Assembly: GCA_013396655.1 (NCBI GenBank)
Contig: WBMV01000122.1
Coordinates: forward strand, 124,686 to 188,685
Source: Campylorhamphus procurvoides
Taxonomy: Eukaryota > Chordata > Aves > Passeriformes > Dendrocolaptidae
Direction: 5' to 3'
DNA length: 64,000 nucleotides
Shown: piece after piece, positions 1 through 11,038 of the stretch
Position numbering within the stretch: the stretch's first letter is position 1
Layout of the letters: every line of letters starts with the position of its first letter
The notes under the pieces: generated by a model
What the model saw: only the letters and a program-made list of their open reading frames with translations
What the model was told of the DNA's origin: nothing
Database searches by the model: none
Program-made: the position numbers and the translations under genes

Positions 1-415
1 CAGCTGAGGTCCCTCTGAAAATACATCTGTATTAACCTGGCCCTCACTCAGCCTCATTTAATTGGTTAAGACAAGAAACATAGTTATATATCAGCATGTC
101 TAACGTTTCCCATTTTGGTGGGCACTACTTCATTTCTTTAAAGGAAAGGGTTTAGGCAGCTCTTAAACAAAAAAAAAAAGGTACTTAAATGTTCACTTTG
201 TTTACAATTAGGTCAACTCCACATGAGAAAGCTATACTATACTGACAAGTAGGGAGTCAAACTCCTGCTCACTGGCCCAGCAGCAACCAGATGGCAGAAG
301 CAGCACCGGCAGCACCATCTGCACCAAGGGACAGGCAGAGTGAAGGGTTTAATGTAACCACTGCTGGTGCAGCTCTACAGGCAGAATAACCCACTTCCCT
401 CTGCCTCCCCAACAG
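1..415 (+). other. Intron of SLC2A11-family gene
   Basis: This stretch precedes the first recognisable SLC2A11 exon, whose acceptor AG is at 414-415. I see no further GLUT exon here, so it is read as intron sequence. Upstream exons must lie outside the window. Confidence 0.6.
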
Positions 416-3030
416 CCATCAGGAAGCTCTGGGGGGAAGGAGACCACCAAGCAGAAATCGATGACATTATGAAGGAGAAGGGTGCAATGGCGAGCACGAA
501 AACCTTGCGTGTCCTTGAAGTAATAAAAGAGCCATCTCTGCGCTGGCAGCTTTACATTACGATGACTGTTATGACCACCCTGCAGCTCTGTGGAATCAAT
601 GCAGTTGAGTGCCCTCTTTATCCCCAGAACTAGAGCCAACAATAGGCAGCACCACAAACCCCTCTGAGTCAATGTTGTTACACCAGCTTAGAACTGAACC
701 TCAACTGCAACACTTCCTTCACAGGTGCATTTTGTCTCTGCATTTTTCAGATATACTTCTATTCTTTTGAAGTATTCCACACAGCCAAGTTTGAAGAATA
801 CCTTATCCCATACGTGTCCCTGGGAATTGGGTTATGTGAATGCTTATCCTCTATACTGTGTGTAAGTCTTTTCAGATTTGAGTTGGATGGGAAAATTTCA
901 TGTGGTCCACAATTGTACTTTTCCTTTCTTATAACTGGGCTCAGAAAAGATTTGCATAATCTAAGACACATCTTCCTGCTTCTGCAAAACCACATGCAGG
1001 ATAAAAGGCAGCTCTTGTCCCAGATTATTTGCATGAGTATATGTCTTTAGACTAATTTTTATTCTGTAAAACAATTTTCTGATGTTCTGGATTAGATGTG
1101 GGTATGTATGTGTGCACAATTTGACATATGCCAGCAGATAAGAAAGGGAACTGCCTAAAAACATCCTAGCTTGACTAATAAACACAGAGTAATTAATAAT
1201 AAACTAATTTGAAGAGGCTAATCAAATTCATTAGGAATTAAGCTCTCAAATTACATTGATTAATGGATATCATTCAGATGAGTCTTCTGCAAAGAATACA
1301 TGGAGTGGGGAGAAATGATTTAATTTGAGCACTGGAATTTATGATCCATGTTTTCTGCTTTTCAGAGCACCCTTATAGACCGGTTTGGGAGGAAGGTGCT
1401 GCTTTGGGGTGGATACACCCTGATGTGCTCTGTGCTAGCACTGCTTACCATGACCCTGTCCCTGCAGGTAAAGAGGCAGCAGCCTTCTGGCCCCTTCCCC
1501 AGCACCAGCCCACCTTTCCAGTCTTATCTCACAGGATAGGCAGAAAAACCTGAGCCAGAGGCAGAAAATACAGAGCTCTGTTATTGTGCCCTGTGCCTAA
1601 TTGCTGTTTCTTGCCTTTAGCATCGTTTTTTCTGGATGCACTACTTCAGTGTTATCCTGATCTTCCTGTTTGTTGTCTTCTATGGAAGTGGACCCTGTGA
1701 GTACATCAAGGGCTATGTTGGGAGGAAATTTTGTATCAGCAACACCATTGGCAGAGGAAGAACAGACTAGTGCCATTAGTGCCATGGTGAAAAAGTTGTG
1801 GAAATTAAGGAAGGAGGGGCAGACACGTACAATTGGGAAACAGGAAAAGGATGCAGACACCTCAAATTTTACTCCTGATCCTTCAAATTAAATAATTTAA
1901 AGCACAGTATCATCTCCAGAGAGTTTGAGACAGAACTTTCAGAATTATTTTTAAAATATTCAGCTAAAAAGAGGAATCTAGGCACTGCAAGGTGTGTTAT
2001 AGCAAACTTCTTCATTAACTTAGCAAGTTAAGCTTATGCCTACCAGCACACTTCAGGTGGAACTGGCCACAGGAGCCAAAAAGGGAGGTGCTTTTCTAAA
2101 TCTCTGCACCAATAATGGCTACCAATGCAATTTGGAACTGCACAGACCCACTGGCACCAGGAAGAGTATTCTAGTCCATACAAGAGAAACCTAAGTTAAC
2201 AGCTGCAGTCCCTTTCTGGAATCAAGGTCTTTCACCCCCATAGCAGAGGCCACCTACCAACAGGCCATCTATTCTGCCTGTCTGCCATCTTCTGCCACTG
2301 CCACTGGGAGGAGCTTCAGCAGGAGCAAGGAAACAAATATACCTGCTTTATGTTTGGCTTTTCTTTTTCAGCTGGAGCCACTGTATCTGTCATGGTTGAA
2401 ATCTTCAGCCAATCATACAGACCATCAGCCTTTCTGATTGTTGGCTGTATCAACTGGATGGGACTGTTCGTACTTGGGATGATTTTTCCACTGCTTGTTG
2501 TAAGTGACTCTGAGTGGATCCCTCCTTTCAGGTGAATCCATGCCTGAATGCTGACAGGGAGCAGAATAATAGCAATAAATTGCAATGACATGCAAAGCTT
2601 AGAGCTCTGTCCAAATACCCAACCTGCTCAGGAACCCTTCAGGCCTGTCAGAGGAGCAGCACTTGGACTCAGGTCAAACATGGCCAATGGAAACTCATGG
2701 ATTGACACCTGTCCTGGATTGTCTATTGAGCACAATTTGGAATTTTAACTTCTAAGACACTAAAGGGCAGGGAAATAGAAATTGCATTATTTTCCTTACA
2801 GTGTCTCACGTTTCTGCTTGCAGGATAACCTTGGACCCTTCTGCTTCCTTATCTTTTTGGGAATTCTTGCTTTATCAGCAATTTTCATCTACCTGTATCT
2901 TCCTGAGACCAAGGGAAAGTCGATCATGGAAATAAAAGCAGAGTTCAACAAGTTGAACTTCAGGAAGAAAGAAACCTCAGTCACTGAAAATAACCTTCCC
3001 AAGGAACAGTTGTCTTGCACGAAGCTCTGA
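416..3030 (+). CDS. SLC2A11: SLC2A11-family facilitative hexose transporter (GLUT11), C-terminal half, 5' partial
   Basis: This is a major-facilitator sugar transporter of the plasma membrane (class II GLUT family). Exons read from splice sites and phase: 416-603, 751-861, 1366-1467, 1621-1696, 2372-2499, 2824-3030 (TGA 3028-3030). The frame stays open through all junctions and gives about 237 C-terminal residues. Visible motifs: a helix-7 QLCGINAIYFYS block, equivalent to the GLUT QLSGIN-FYYS motif; the cytoplasmic RFGRKVL motif after helix 8; hydrophobic helices 9 to 12; and a C-terminal PETKGKS, equivalent to PETKGR. The first donor is GTTGAGT, which is acceptable though not ideal. Birds carry more than one SLC2A11-like gene, one of which (SLC2A11B) is linked to iris pigmentation in pigeons; I cannot tell which paralogue this is. 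The family call is secure because human GLUT11 keeps the same exon boundaries and C-terminal layout, and MIF lies next door as in mammals. Confidence 0.9.
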
Positions 3031-3102
3031 GTGTTCAGAGGAGAAATTTGCATCCCTTAGAAAAGACAGGAAACAATGTTACAATAGAACTAAAAGGGAA
3101 GC

Positions 3103-3108
3103 ATTAAA
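3103..3108 (+). promoter_or_regulatory. Candidate polyA signal of SLC2A11 (ATTAAA)
   Basis: ATTAAA lies 73 bases after the SLC2A11 stop codon. A pyrimidine-rich tract follows at about 3129-3184. Variant polyA signals of this form are common. Confidence 0.5.
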
Positions 3109-3128
3109 ACCAGACTGCAAGATCTCCT

Positions 3129-3184
3129 GTTTCATTTCTTTTTTCTTTTTCATTTTCCTTTTCTTTCATTTTTTCCTTTTTTTT
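3129..3184 (+). repeat. CT-rich low-complexity tract
   Basis: A polypyrimidine run, mostly T with scattered C, just downstream of the SLC2A11 polyA signal. It could act as a downstream U-rich element or be simple low-complexity DNA. Confidence 0.7.
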
Positions 3185-5293
3185 AATTAATATAGATTTG
3201 AAGCTCATTATGTTAAAGTTTTATTTCTGGATGATATCTAAGCATTTTCACAGGAAATTTCACCACTCAGTTTCAAGATATAAAGATGTATTTTTTCATA
3301 TTAAACCCCCATTTTTCTGATAGTACATCTTAAGAACGTTTTAAAACATTTTGTTACCAGTCCGTGGGGCCCAAATCCTGCTAGAAGAGCACACACACAG
3401 GCTCTGCTCAAAGTGCTGGACCCACAGCCCTGGGCCCCAGTTGGTGTCCCTGTTCCCAGAGTCCTGCCCAGTGCCACAGGTACCTGAGCAGTTGGTTAGT
3501 GGCCCTTCCTAAAGGAGACCTCACTAGCACTAAGTACCTCATAAGCAGGAACCTGCTGGCAAACACCCCAGGGAAGGGTATCAGAAATATGAAAGACCAA
3601 GTAAAATAATTTAAGAAGATGAACCAAGGGAAAGAAAGACTAAGAAGGATAAATGACCATCAGTCATGAGGCTGGGGAAACACAGAAGTCTAAAATACCT
3701 GGCTAGCAGGCCGAGGGAAAGCTTGATACAGGGTTCAAGGTGACCTGAGCAGATATGGACTGAAAACGTAGCACAGTAAATTAGGAAAAGAGGTTCCAGA
3801 AGCACAAGAGAAACAAATATTGAAAGTGATATTGTAGCGTGCAACAAATCTGGAGATGTAATGTAAATCTCCGTGGAGAACTTCCTAGTAACTCTAGGCA
3901 GGGAGAAGCACCTACCAAATCGATATATTGTTGTATGCAAGAGAAGCAAAGAAGCTATTACAAAATAAAACACACTCCCAAGAGCATCTGTGGTGTCTAA
4001 GGAACTGATTTCCAACCTGGTACATCAGCTTCTGGGAATTACATCAGATGTTTTTAGAGAAGAAAGAGTTTGTTTTGGAAGTGTTTTTCTTGTTATGTAA
4101 GCAAGCTGCGAATAACCAGTGATTATTGTACCCAACAGTAAAAATAAGTTGTGAATTTCACTGGAAATAGCCTAAGTTTTTCCAAGTGACCACTAACAAG
4201 AATATTTGTGACAAGATTTGTGACTAAATGCTTTGGATCATGCCACCTCCTTTCCACTACTCACTGGAGAAAAAAATAATCAGTATTACAAACTACAATT
4301 CTCCTTACAGATGGAGTGTCAGTTGAGTTTGTTTTTAATGCTTTGACTTAGGAAACATGCCTTGAAAAGGCTCTTTTTTCAGGGTTTTACTTTCAGAATG
4401 CTTTACATACAGGAGACACAATCCACTAACATGGGCTATAGACAAACACTGGCACATAGGAATTAATTTCCTGACTTTTTATTTACTGACTTTTTGCAGC
4501 AGGGGGCTACAGTGAAGGAACTTACTTAAAATCAACATACACCACACAGTCATAGAATCCTGGAATGATTTGGGTTGGAATGGACTTCAAAGATCATCTA
4601 GTTCTAACCCCTCAGCCATGGGCAGAGATGTCACCCACTAGATCAGGTTGCTCCCCCTCTAAATCATTTCTCTCATGTAAGGCTCAACTAGGCAGCAATG
4701 AGAACTGATCCCAGCTCTGCCACATATTCCACTCTGGATGAAAGCCACTGATATGAGAATGCCTGTGGATTTCCTATCTCTCAAGAGTTATGACTGCTAT
4801 GGGACTATTTGCACAACAAAGGAGCAAGTTGAAAACAAGCCTACTCTGAGCATGTAGAAACCAGTGCTCACCACAGTGGAAAATCAAGACCCCAATTTTA
4901 AGGCATCTTTGTCATGACTTAGTCATGGTTCAGGAAAGGTCTGCACAACATGTGCTGCTGGGGTTTTTCTGTTATGGGCTACTCCACAGAAAGAGTTCCA
5001 GACCTCACAACTGAGTCATCCATCTCAATTTACTTTTAATAATTCTAAGACTTGCATAAAGAGGTACATCATAACCATCTGTACCATTTGCTTTTTCCCT
5101 GGTTTCCCAGTCAGGTTGTATCCAAGTATGAGGTGTAATTTTGGATGCACTGGTTTCCAGGGTGCAAAGCCAGGTTCCCTGCCAGGTCAGTCCCTTGACT
5201 GCCTGTGTGAGCAGCCTGCAGATGGCACATGCACACTGGCCTCTCCCGGGGCACTCCCACCCCTCCAGTGCACCTGTGCAAAGTATCACCGAC
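3185..5293. other. Intergenic DNA between SLC2A11 and the MIF-like pseudogene
   Basis: No gene is recognised. The stretch contains one CR1 tail (4551-4665). A 134-codon open frame on the - strand (3611-4015) has no family signature that I recognise and is treated as chance. Confidence 0.6.
4551..4665 (-). mobile_element. CR1-type LINE 3' fragment
   Basis: The + strand shows the typical reverse complement of an avian CR1 3' end: a CATAGAATCC start, then TTTGGGTTGGAATGGAC, a CATCTAGTTC block, and ACTAGATCAGGTTGCTC. The element therefore points to the - strand and is 5'-truncated, as almost all avian CR1 copies are. The 5' boundary of the fragment is approximate. Confidence 0.85.
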
Positions 5294-5301
5294 TATTTAA
5301 A
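5294..5301 (+). promoter_or_regulatory. TATA-like box of the MIF-like pseudogene
   Basis: TATTTAAA lies 109 bases upstream of the MIF-like start codon, a suitable place for a TATA box with a 5' UTR of about 80 bases. The intact MIF gene nearby instead has a GC-box, TATA-less CpG promoter. No transcription data are available, so function is inferred. Confidence 0.45.
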
Positions 5302-5409
5302 GGCTCCTGAGGTGCTTACTGGTATAGTGGGGTGAGCCAGCTTGCAGGTGGGTTAGAAACAAAGCTGTGAGCTAGGGAAGCTGAAAGAAAATCTGCCTGT
5401 CATCCAAAG

Positions 5410-7847
5410 ATGTCTAAATTCACTGTTGACACAAATATAAGGAAGGATAAGGTTCCAGAATCTTTTACAGTGGAGCTTATCCAACAGATATCAAAAGCAT
5501 TGGACAAACCAGCACAGGTAAGTCCAGATGCTCAAATGTTTTCCTTCTTTAGTCAGTTGTGCCTGTGCAATGAGCTATTTCTCAGTGATAGCTTTGATAA
5601 ACTAATATACCTAATGACTCACCAGTATTTGCATTCCTCTCTCAGTGAAAATATCAAATTCTTGTTTGCTGTAGCTTCAGGTCTCAACACACTGAAGTAT
5701 TTAAACTAACTTTGTGTTGGACGACATTCCACATAGGTCTCTGTGTAGGTGAAGACACAGGACGTGTGTGGGTATGTGTGCACAGGTATCTCTGTGAACC
5801 CCTCTCAAGAATCTGGCTGATTAAAAGTGAAATTTTCCTCACTTCCTCACAGAAACCTGCTGGATATGTGCTTGTTATCTGCCACCAAATTGCCAGTAGC
5901 CTAGTGGTTACAGCTGAATTAAAACATGAGTCATTCAGCTTGCTCGGACATCTAGTAAAAAACTAGTGTTCTTATTTAAAACTGATGTGTTCTATCTGTC
6001 CTTAAAAAAAGCCAACTTTTTTATCAGTCTAGCAAACAAGTACTTACTGATGGGGGCGTGGGGGTGTGTCAGCTGGTGGTTCTTGCATAACAGCTCCTGA
6101 ATATAAAGCTAGAGGCCAGGGCTGGGATGCAGCTGGAACAGGTTTGTGCAGCTGTGTGGAAGGGATATGTAATGGGACCTAGAAATATACAGGGAATAAC
6201 AAAGACATTTTTCTGAAGAGGACATACAAGCTTTTCGTGACAAAGGAGGCAATAGGAAAGGGAAAGTCTCTTAGTTATAACACAAAAAGAAGGAAAGGAT
6301 TAGGGTGGGCTGGAATGCAGAGCTTTCCTCTCACAGGAAACTGTACCACTTGAAAAAAATACTGATTTTTAATCAAATACGGTGTTTTCCTACTGGATGA
6401 ACTGTTTCAAATATTTTCAAACTGCTCTAAGTAGAAAATAATGTCAAGTAATGCTTCAGCTTGACTTTTTCCTTTTTTTAATAATAATAACCTGCTTCCA
6501 GAGCAGATGTTAAAGGCATACATGAACCTACATGTGGCATGAAGTTGAGAGCACAGTGTCCAGCCAGGGGAGAACAAGGCCAAGCAAGTGGCACCTCAGC
6601 ATGATCTCCTTGGCTTACCCTGTACTGCTGTGGTCTGATGCACCTTGCACCCAAACAAGCTATAAATGCTGGCCAAGACTAATTACCCAGACAACTCCTG
6701 GTACTCAGGCTGGCTTGTTTTACCAAGAGGTTGAATTGCTGCAGAGTTCCAACGATGCGCTGCTAATAAACGTGGGTAAGACCAGAACAGAACCTAGATG
6801 GATGCCAAAGGAACTGATCCCTAGATTCCCCAGTGTGTGGATCTGACACTGTGTATTAGCAGCAGGGAAAATCGCAGGCTGGTCATTAATATTAACATAG
6901 ATACTTTCTTCTATTTTTCCTGATATCAAGAACAAAAGTAGGATTAGGCGTATTTTGTTTAATGAGAGGGATGTTGATTTAGACCTCTGCTGTGTCAGTT
7001 CACATTCACCTCAGCAGGGGAGACTGCAGCAGGAGCCAGTGACGTGCGAAATCCCTCTGGAACGCGGTGCAGCAGCAGTGCAATCACACACCCCCCTCAG
7101 CCCTGACCTTCCCACTCGGGCAGGGAGAGCCCGGTGGCTCGGAGGAGGTTCTGGAGATATTGCAGGTCACTGAGCTCCTGGAGCATCTGGACTAGGAACC
7201 AAGACTCCCAAGCCTAAGTAATATGGTGTCTTTGTACCCGCCCTTGACACAGCAGTGAATGTCTTGGAGTACAACGCAAATCTTAGACAGTAAGATGTCA
7301 ACACATGAAAGCCTTGCACATGAAAAGCATGCACCTATTTCCACTGCAGTTCAGGTACATAAATACCTTCCTGGATTTTCAAAACTTTTCTTAATATAGC
7401 AAAGGAAAGCAATATTCCTTTTCTTCTTCCAACAGTATATAGCAATACAGATCTCTCCTGATCAGGTGATGTCCTTTGGTGGCTCCACAGACCCTTGTGC
7501 TATGTGCTTTCTCTACAGCATTGGCAAGATAGGGGAGCAGGAGGGAAAGACCTAAATTGCTTTGTGATCTGCTGAACAAACAGTTGAAAGAAGTAGAAAA
7601 CTATTAAGAACTCCAGAATGCACAAAAGGCATTAAAACGGGCAGGGGGAGGGGAGTGCAAGGCTTGAGAAGTGTAAAGCCTGGGGGGACAGTCCACAGCT
7701 GTGTGTCCTGTTGCAGGAACACCCTGGCCAGCCTGCAGCATTCTGCTCTGAGCACTAATGGTGTCTGTTTTCCCTTTCAGAATCTATGTCAGCTTCTTCA
7801 ACATCAGTGCTGGCAATGTAAGCTGGAACACCACTACCTTCATTTGA
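5410..7847 (+). pseudogene. MIF-like tandem paralogue, disrupted (three-exon pseudogene)
   Basis: This copy has the exact three-exon layout of MIF. Exon 1 (5410-5517) has 36 codons and a good donor, as in MIF. Exon 2 starts at 7436 after an AG and keeps the [12 protein letters not shown] block. Exon 3 (7781-7847) keeps the 67-nt length and ends in TTFI-stop. Two lesions break it. A 5-nt deletion near 7553 relative to MIF exon 2 puts an in-frame TAA at 7553-7555. The exon 2 donor, GTAAG in MIF, reads TTAAG around 7611. The residue after Met is Ser, not the catalytic Pro of the tautomerase family. Read as it stands, translation would stop after about 75 residues. The retained introns mean tandem duplication rather than retrotransposition. 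Base composition is far lower in GC than in intact MIF. It could still be transcribed, or be intact in related species. Confidence 0.85.
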
Positions 7848-7997
7848 GGTGCCCTTGGGTGGTAACAGCTTGTTCCTGAACCCTCACTGTGGTTTGAGTA
7901 CTGCAGTTTGTCATGTTACCAGTACCTGACAGAAGCAAAAGGCAAAGGTACCTTGTTGCTGCTACCCACTGCTGTTTAATATCTTGTCTGCTGCTTA

Positions 7998-8003
7998 AAT
8001 AAA
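7998..8003 (+). promoter_or_regulatory. polyA signal of the MIF-like pseudogene (AATAAA)
   Basis: A canonical AATAAA lies about 150 bases after the exon 3 stop of the MIF-like copy. Its survival supports duplication of the whole gene, 3' end included. Confidence 0.6.
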
Positions 8004-10840
8004 AGTAAATATCCAGCAGAAATTTTGGACTGAGTCCCTCTTGCTACTCTGGAAAGACCTGTGCTTGAGATGGAAGGTGCCTTCTCAAAACATTCTTAAC
8101 AGAAGCTTTTCTTTTAAAAGCAGTTTAGTCATGGATGATGATGAACACTCCATTTGGATACATCTTTGCCCTGTTCATGCTCAAGAGCCTGGCCAAATTT
8201 AAAGGAACAATCCTGACCTGATTTCAAGATACATTTAAATCAATAGATGTGGCTATAAAAGTGGCTTATGCACCTCCCTTCACAAAGAAGAAATAAATGT
8301 TTGCCTCTTATTTAAAAGGGATGGATTGCAGTCCAGGTCCTTCTTAGGTCTAATACCACATGAACATCTAACCAATTAGCTGAAAAACTTGTGCTGTGTG
8401 TCTTGCAGGGCTCAGCATAGGCAGAAGGAGTGAGTGGAAAAAACCACTGTTCACTGTTCTGCCCTCCCCTTTTCATCCATTGAACAATCTGTAGTGACAG
8501 CAAAGATTAGAGCACAGCTCAGAATGAGGCAGAGGCACAGCAAACCATTCTCAGGGGCTGAAGTGGTGAATTAATTATGAAAGGAAGATTTGCATATAAA
8601 TATTTATTATTCAAGCCCCTGGTCAGATAAGATCATGTGCTTCCAAAGTAGAATAAAAGATTGAGTAGAGATAAATTTCCTGAAAATCTGCAGTTTGGTG
8701 TATTATGATTTTTTTCTGGAAGAGCAAACCCTATCACACCCCTGTTCTGAGCTCTGTTGTGAACCTCCCATTTTGTTCCTATCACAGCTTTGCTTTGCAG
8801 CCACAGGCTTTAAATACAAGCCTGCACCTCAACCTGCAAAAATGCTTTGTTGGGATAACAAATGAAAGCTGCTTTGGTGAATCAAAGCAGCACAGCCAGT
8901 AAAATAATGTGCTACTTGGCATCTAAATACAGTGTATCTTATTGAATATTGTTCATGCTTCTTTAAGCCATGTGGAGCTACCTGTTGAGGAAGGGAAGAC
9001 AAGACATTACGTATGTATTCTTTTGGCAGAATGGCCCCTAAACACAGCAGGACCTTTCAGAGGGAGACAGTTTCCTGCTCTTGGAGCCACCGTACCAGTG
9101 TTCTCTGATGTTCTCCTGGCTCCTCCTCCCTGGTCCTGTTGCCCTGTGCTCAGGTTTTGGCTGTGGTGCAGTTGGGTGTGTACCAGTGCAACCCGTGGAC
9201 ACCCCAGCCCTGCCCTTTGCAGTCAGCCTCCAGGAAAGGTTTCAGCCTGCCCCATGTATGTATCTCCTGAGGCCTTTCCATGATGGATGCTTTCAGAGTT
9301 ATACTTGAAGCACACAGACCCTGGAATGTGTGTTCCTAAGGCACCTCAGTGCACAAGTACAAATAGGACCACCTTTGCTTGCTAACAATCCTTATACTCT
9401 CTAATAGGGAATATAGAAGCTGCCTCTGCCACATCATTAGAATGCTCTTTGGTGTATTTCTATGAAATATTCTACCTTTAAAATTTTTGTTCCTAGACAC
9501 ATTTCTTCATTGTTCTTAATCACAGGTAACTGTTTTTAAAAACATTTGCTGTGCATCCAGAAATGTATTATGAATGTAGGAGTACGAAGCAATCACTTGA
9601 GGGGCGGGTGGGCTCGAGTATGCTGGTATTTGGTTAACTGCTACAAATATATCTCTAGAAGCTATGAAAATGTGTGCACTCCTTCGGCCTTAGGCAGGGA
9701 GGCAAAGGAGGATGAAACTGCAGATGTCTCTCTGTGTAGCAGCATGGCCAGGGGCTGCCACTCACCCTGACAGGCCACAGAGCAAGCACACCAGTGGTGA
9801 CATTGCTCTCAAGTTTTTCTCTCTGCTCGGGTAGATTTCCCACTCTACCTCCATGCAACAAATCTGGGAGGCAGGAAGATGAGAAGAGTAAGTGGCACTA
9901 TGCAATGGCAGGGAGTTGAGGTGAGGGTATCAGAGGAAGTAAACCTAATCAGTTCTTAATCACTGCTCTTAAGCACTGTTAATCACTAAAAAAAAGTGCT
10001 GCAGTCCTTAACATGATAGGCTGTGTCACTCCAAAACATTCCTATGTAATGCCATCCCTTATTCCTCATTCAGGGCTACCTGTGTTCACAGGTCAAGTTT
10101 TCTAGCAGCAGCAGTGCTAGGACTATGTTAAAAATCAGCCTGTGCTTGATCCCTGTGTGTAAAACGTGTGGATGGACAGGCTCTGGGCCTGATCCTCTTT
10201 CGCTTTCTCGTGAGTCATTTTGCGCAGCAGAGCAGCGCTGCCGCTGTCGGGGCAGGGAAGAGGCAGCGCGGGGAGCTGTGCCCCGGCAGGCTACGTGCAG
10301 CACATCACACAGCCCAGCACACGGCTCGGCTCTGCTGCCTCTCACCTCCCAGTACACACGCACCGCTTCGGTCCGACGCGAAGGAAAAAAAAATCATTTC
10401 TGCCTTTTTCCAGAAGAAAACAATATGTGAAAGTGGGGATGCTGAGGAGTAATAGATCATTTTTGACTGGAAAACGTTAGAGAAAAATTAATATGTCAGC
10501 AAGGCAGACGTTTCTGCTTGTATCAGGTTAAAGGTATGCACACAGTTAAAGCAATCACCGTTCAAATGTGCCTTTGAGAAAAATAAAATAAAGATACTCT
10601 CCGGACCCAAGGCAAGTATCCCTTTTTCCAGCTGCCAGGCTTGGGCCTGCATCCTTGTCTAGCCCTACATCCCTGTCTGGCCCCGGTCCTGCAGGAGGCA
10701 GTGGGCGTACCACAGCGGTGGTACCACACCCGCTGCTACCAGGCTGTGTCTGAGCTGCCCAGCGCGCCCGGGCTCCGTTCCATCCAGGAGCCCGCAGCAA
10801 ACCATCACAAACTGTTCACCAGCAGCACCAAACCAAGGGA
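8004..10840. other. Intergenic DNA between the MIF-like pseudogene and MIF
   Basis: No gene is recognised. The open frames here are short and lack family signatures. GC content rises from about 10170 towards the MIF CpG island. A TGAGTCA (AP-1 type) heptamer is at 10211-10217, but one such match is expected by chance at this scale. Confidence 0.6.
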
Positions 10841-11038
10841 GCACCGGGCAACGCTGTGCGCGGGGGTCTGCGGGCAGGGTGGGCAGGGCGGGCAGGGCGG
10901 GGCGGGGCGGAGCGCAGTGACCGAGTGCCCCCTCCCCGCCGGGCGGAGCCGCGCCACGTCCCGGGAGCCCCGCGCACTGAAAGCGCCGCCGCCGCCGCCT
11001 CCTCGCTCCACTGCCCCGACACCGCCGCCGCCGCCACC
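10840..11038 (+). promoter_or_regulatory. MIF CpG-island promoter and 5' UTR with tandem GC boxes
   Basis: GC-rich, TATA-less DNA directly upstream of the MIF start. Overlapping GC boxes (GGGCGG type, Sp1-like) run at 10895-10910. The 5' UTR has CCG repeats and a good start context (GCCGCCACC before the ATG). This is typical of a broadly expressed gene. Confidence 0.7.

Noticed and set aside
3611..4015. 134-codon open frame on the - strand with hydrophobic stretches, between SLC2A11 and the MIF-like pseudogene
   Set aside because: No family motif is recognised, no plausible promoter or splice structure is seen, and AT-rich DNA readily gives hydrophobic chance frames.
7436..7610. Treating MIF-like exon 2 as functional through a different donor
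   Set aside because: The in-frame TAA at 7553 comes before any usable GT that would restore the exon 3 frame, and the donor at the MIF-equivalent position has lost its G.
10211..10217. AP-1-type TGAGTCA as a MIF enhancer
   Set aside because: A 7-bp match is expected by chance at this window size, it is about 830 bp from the MIF start, and no second site supports it.
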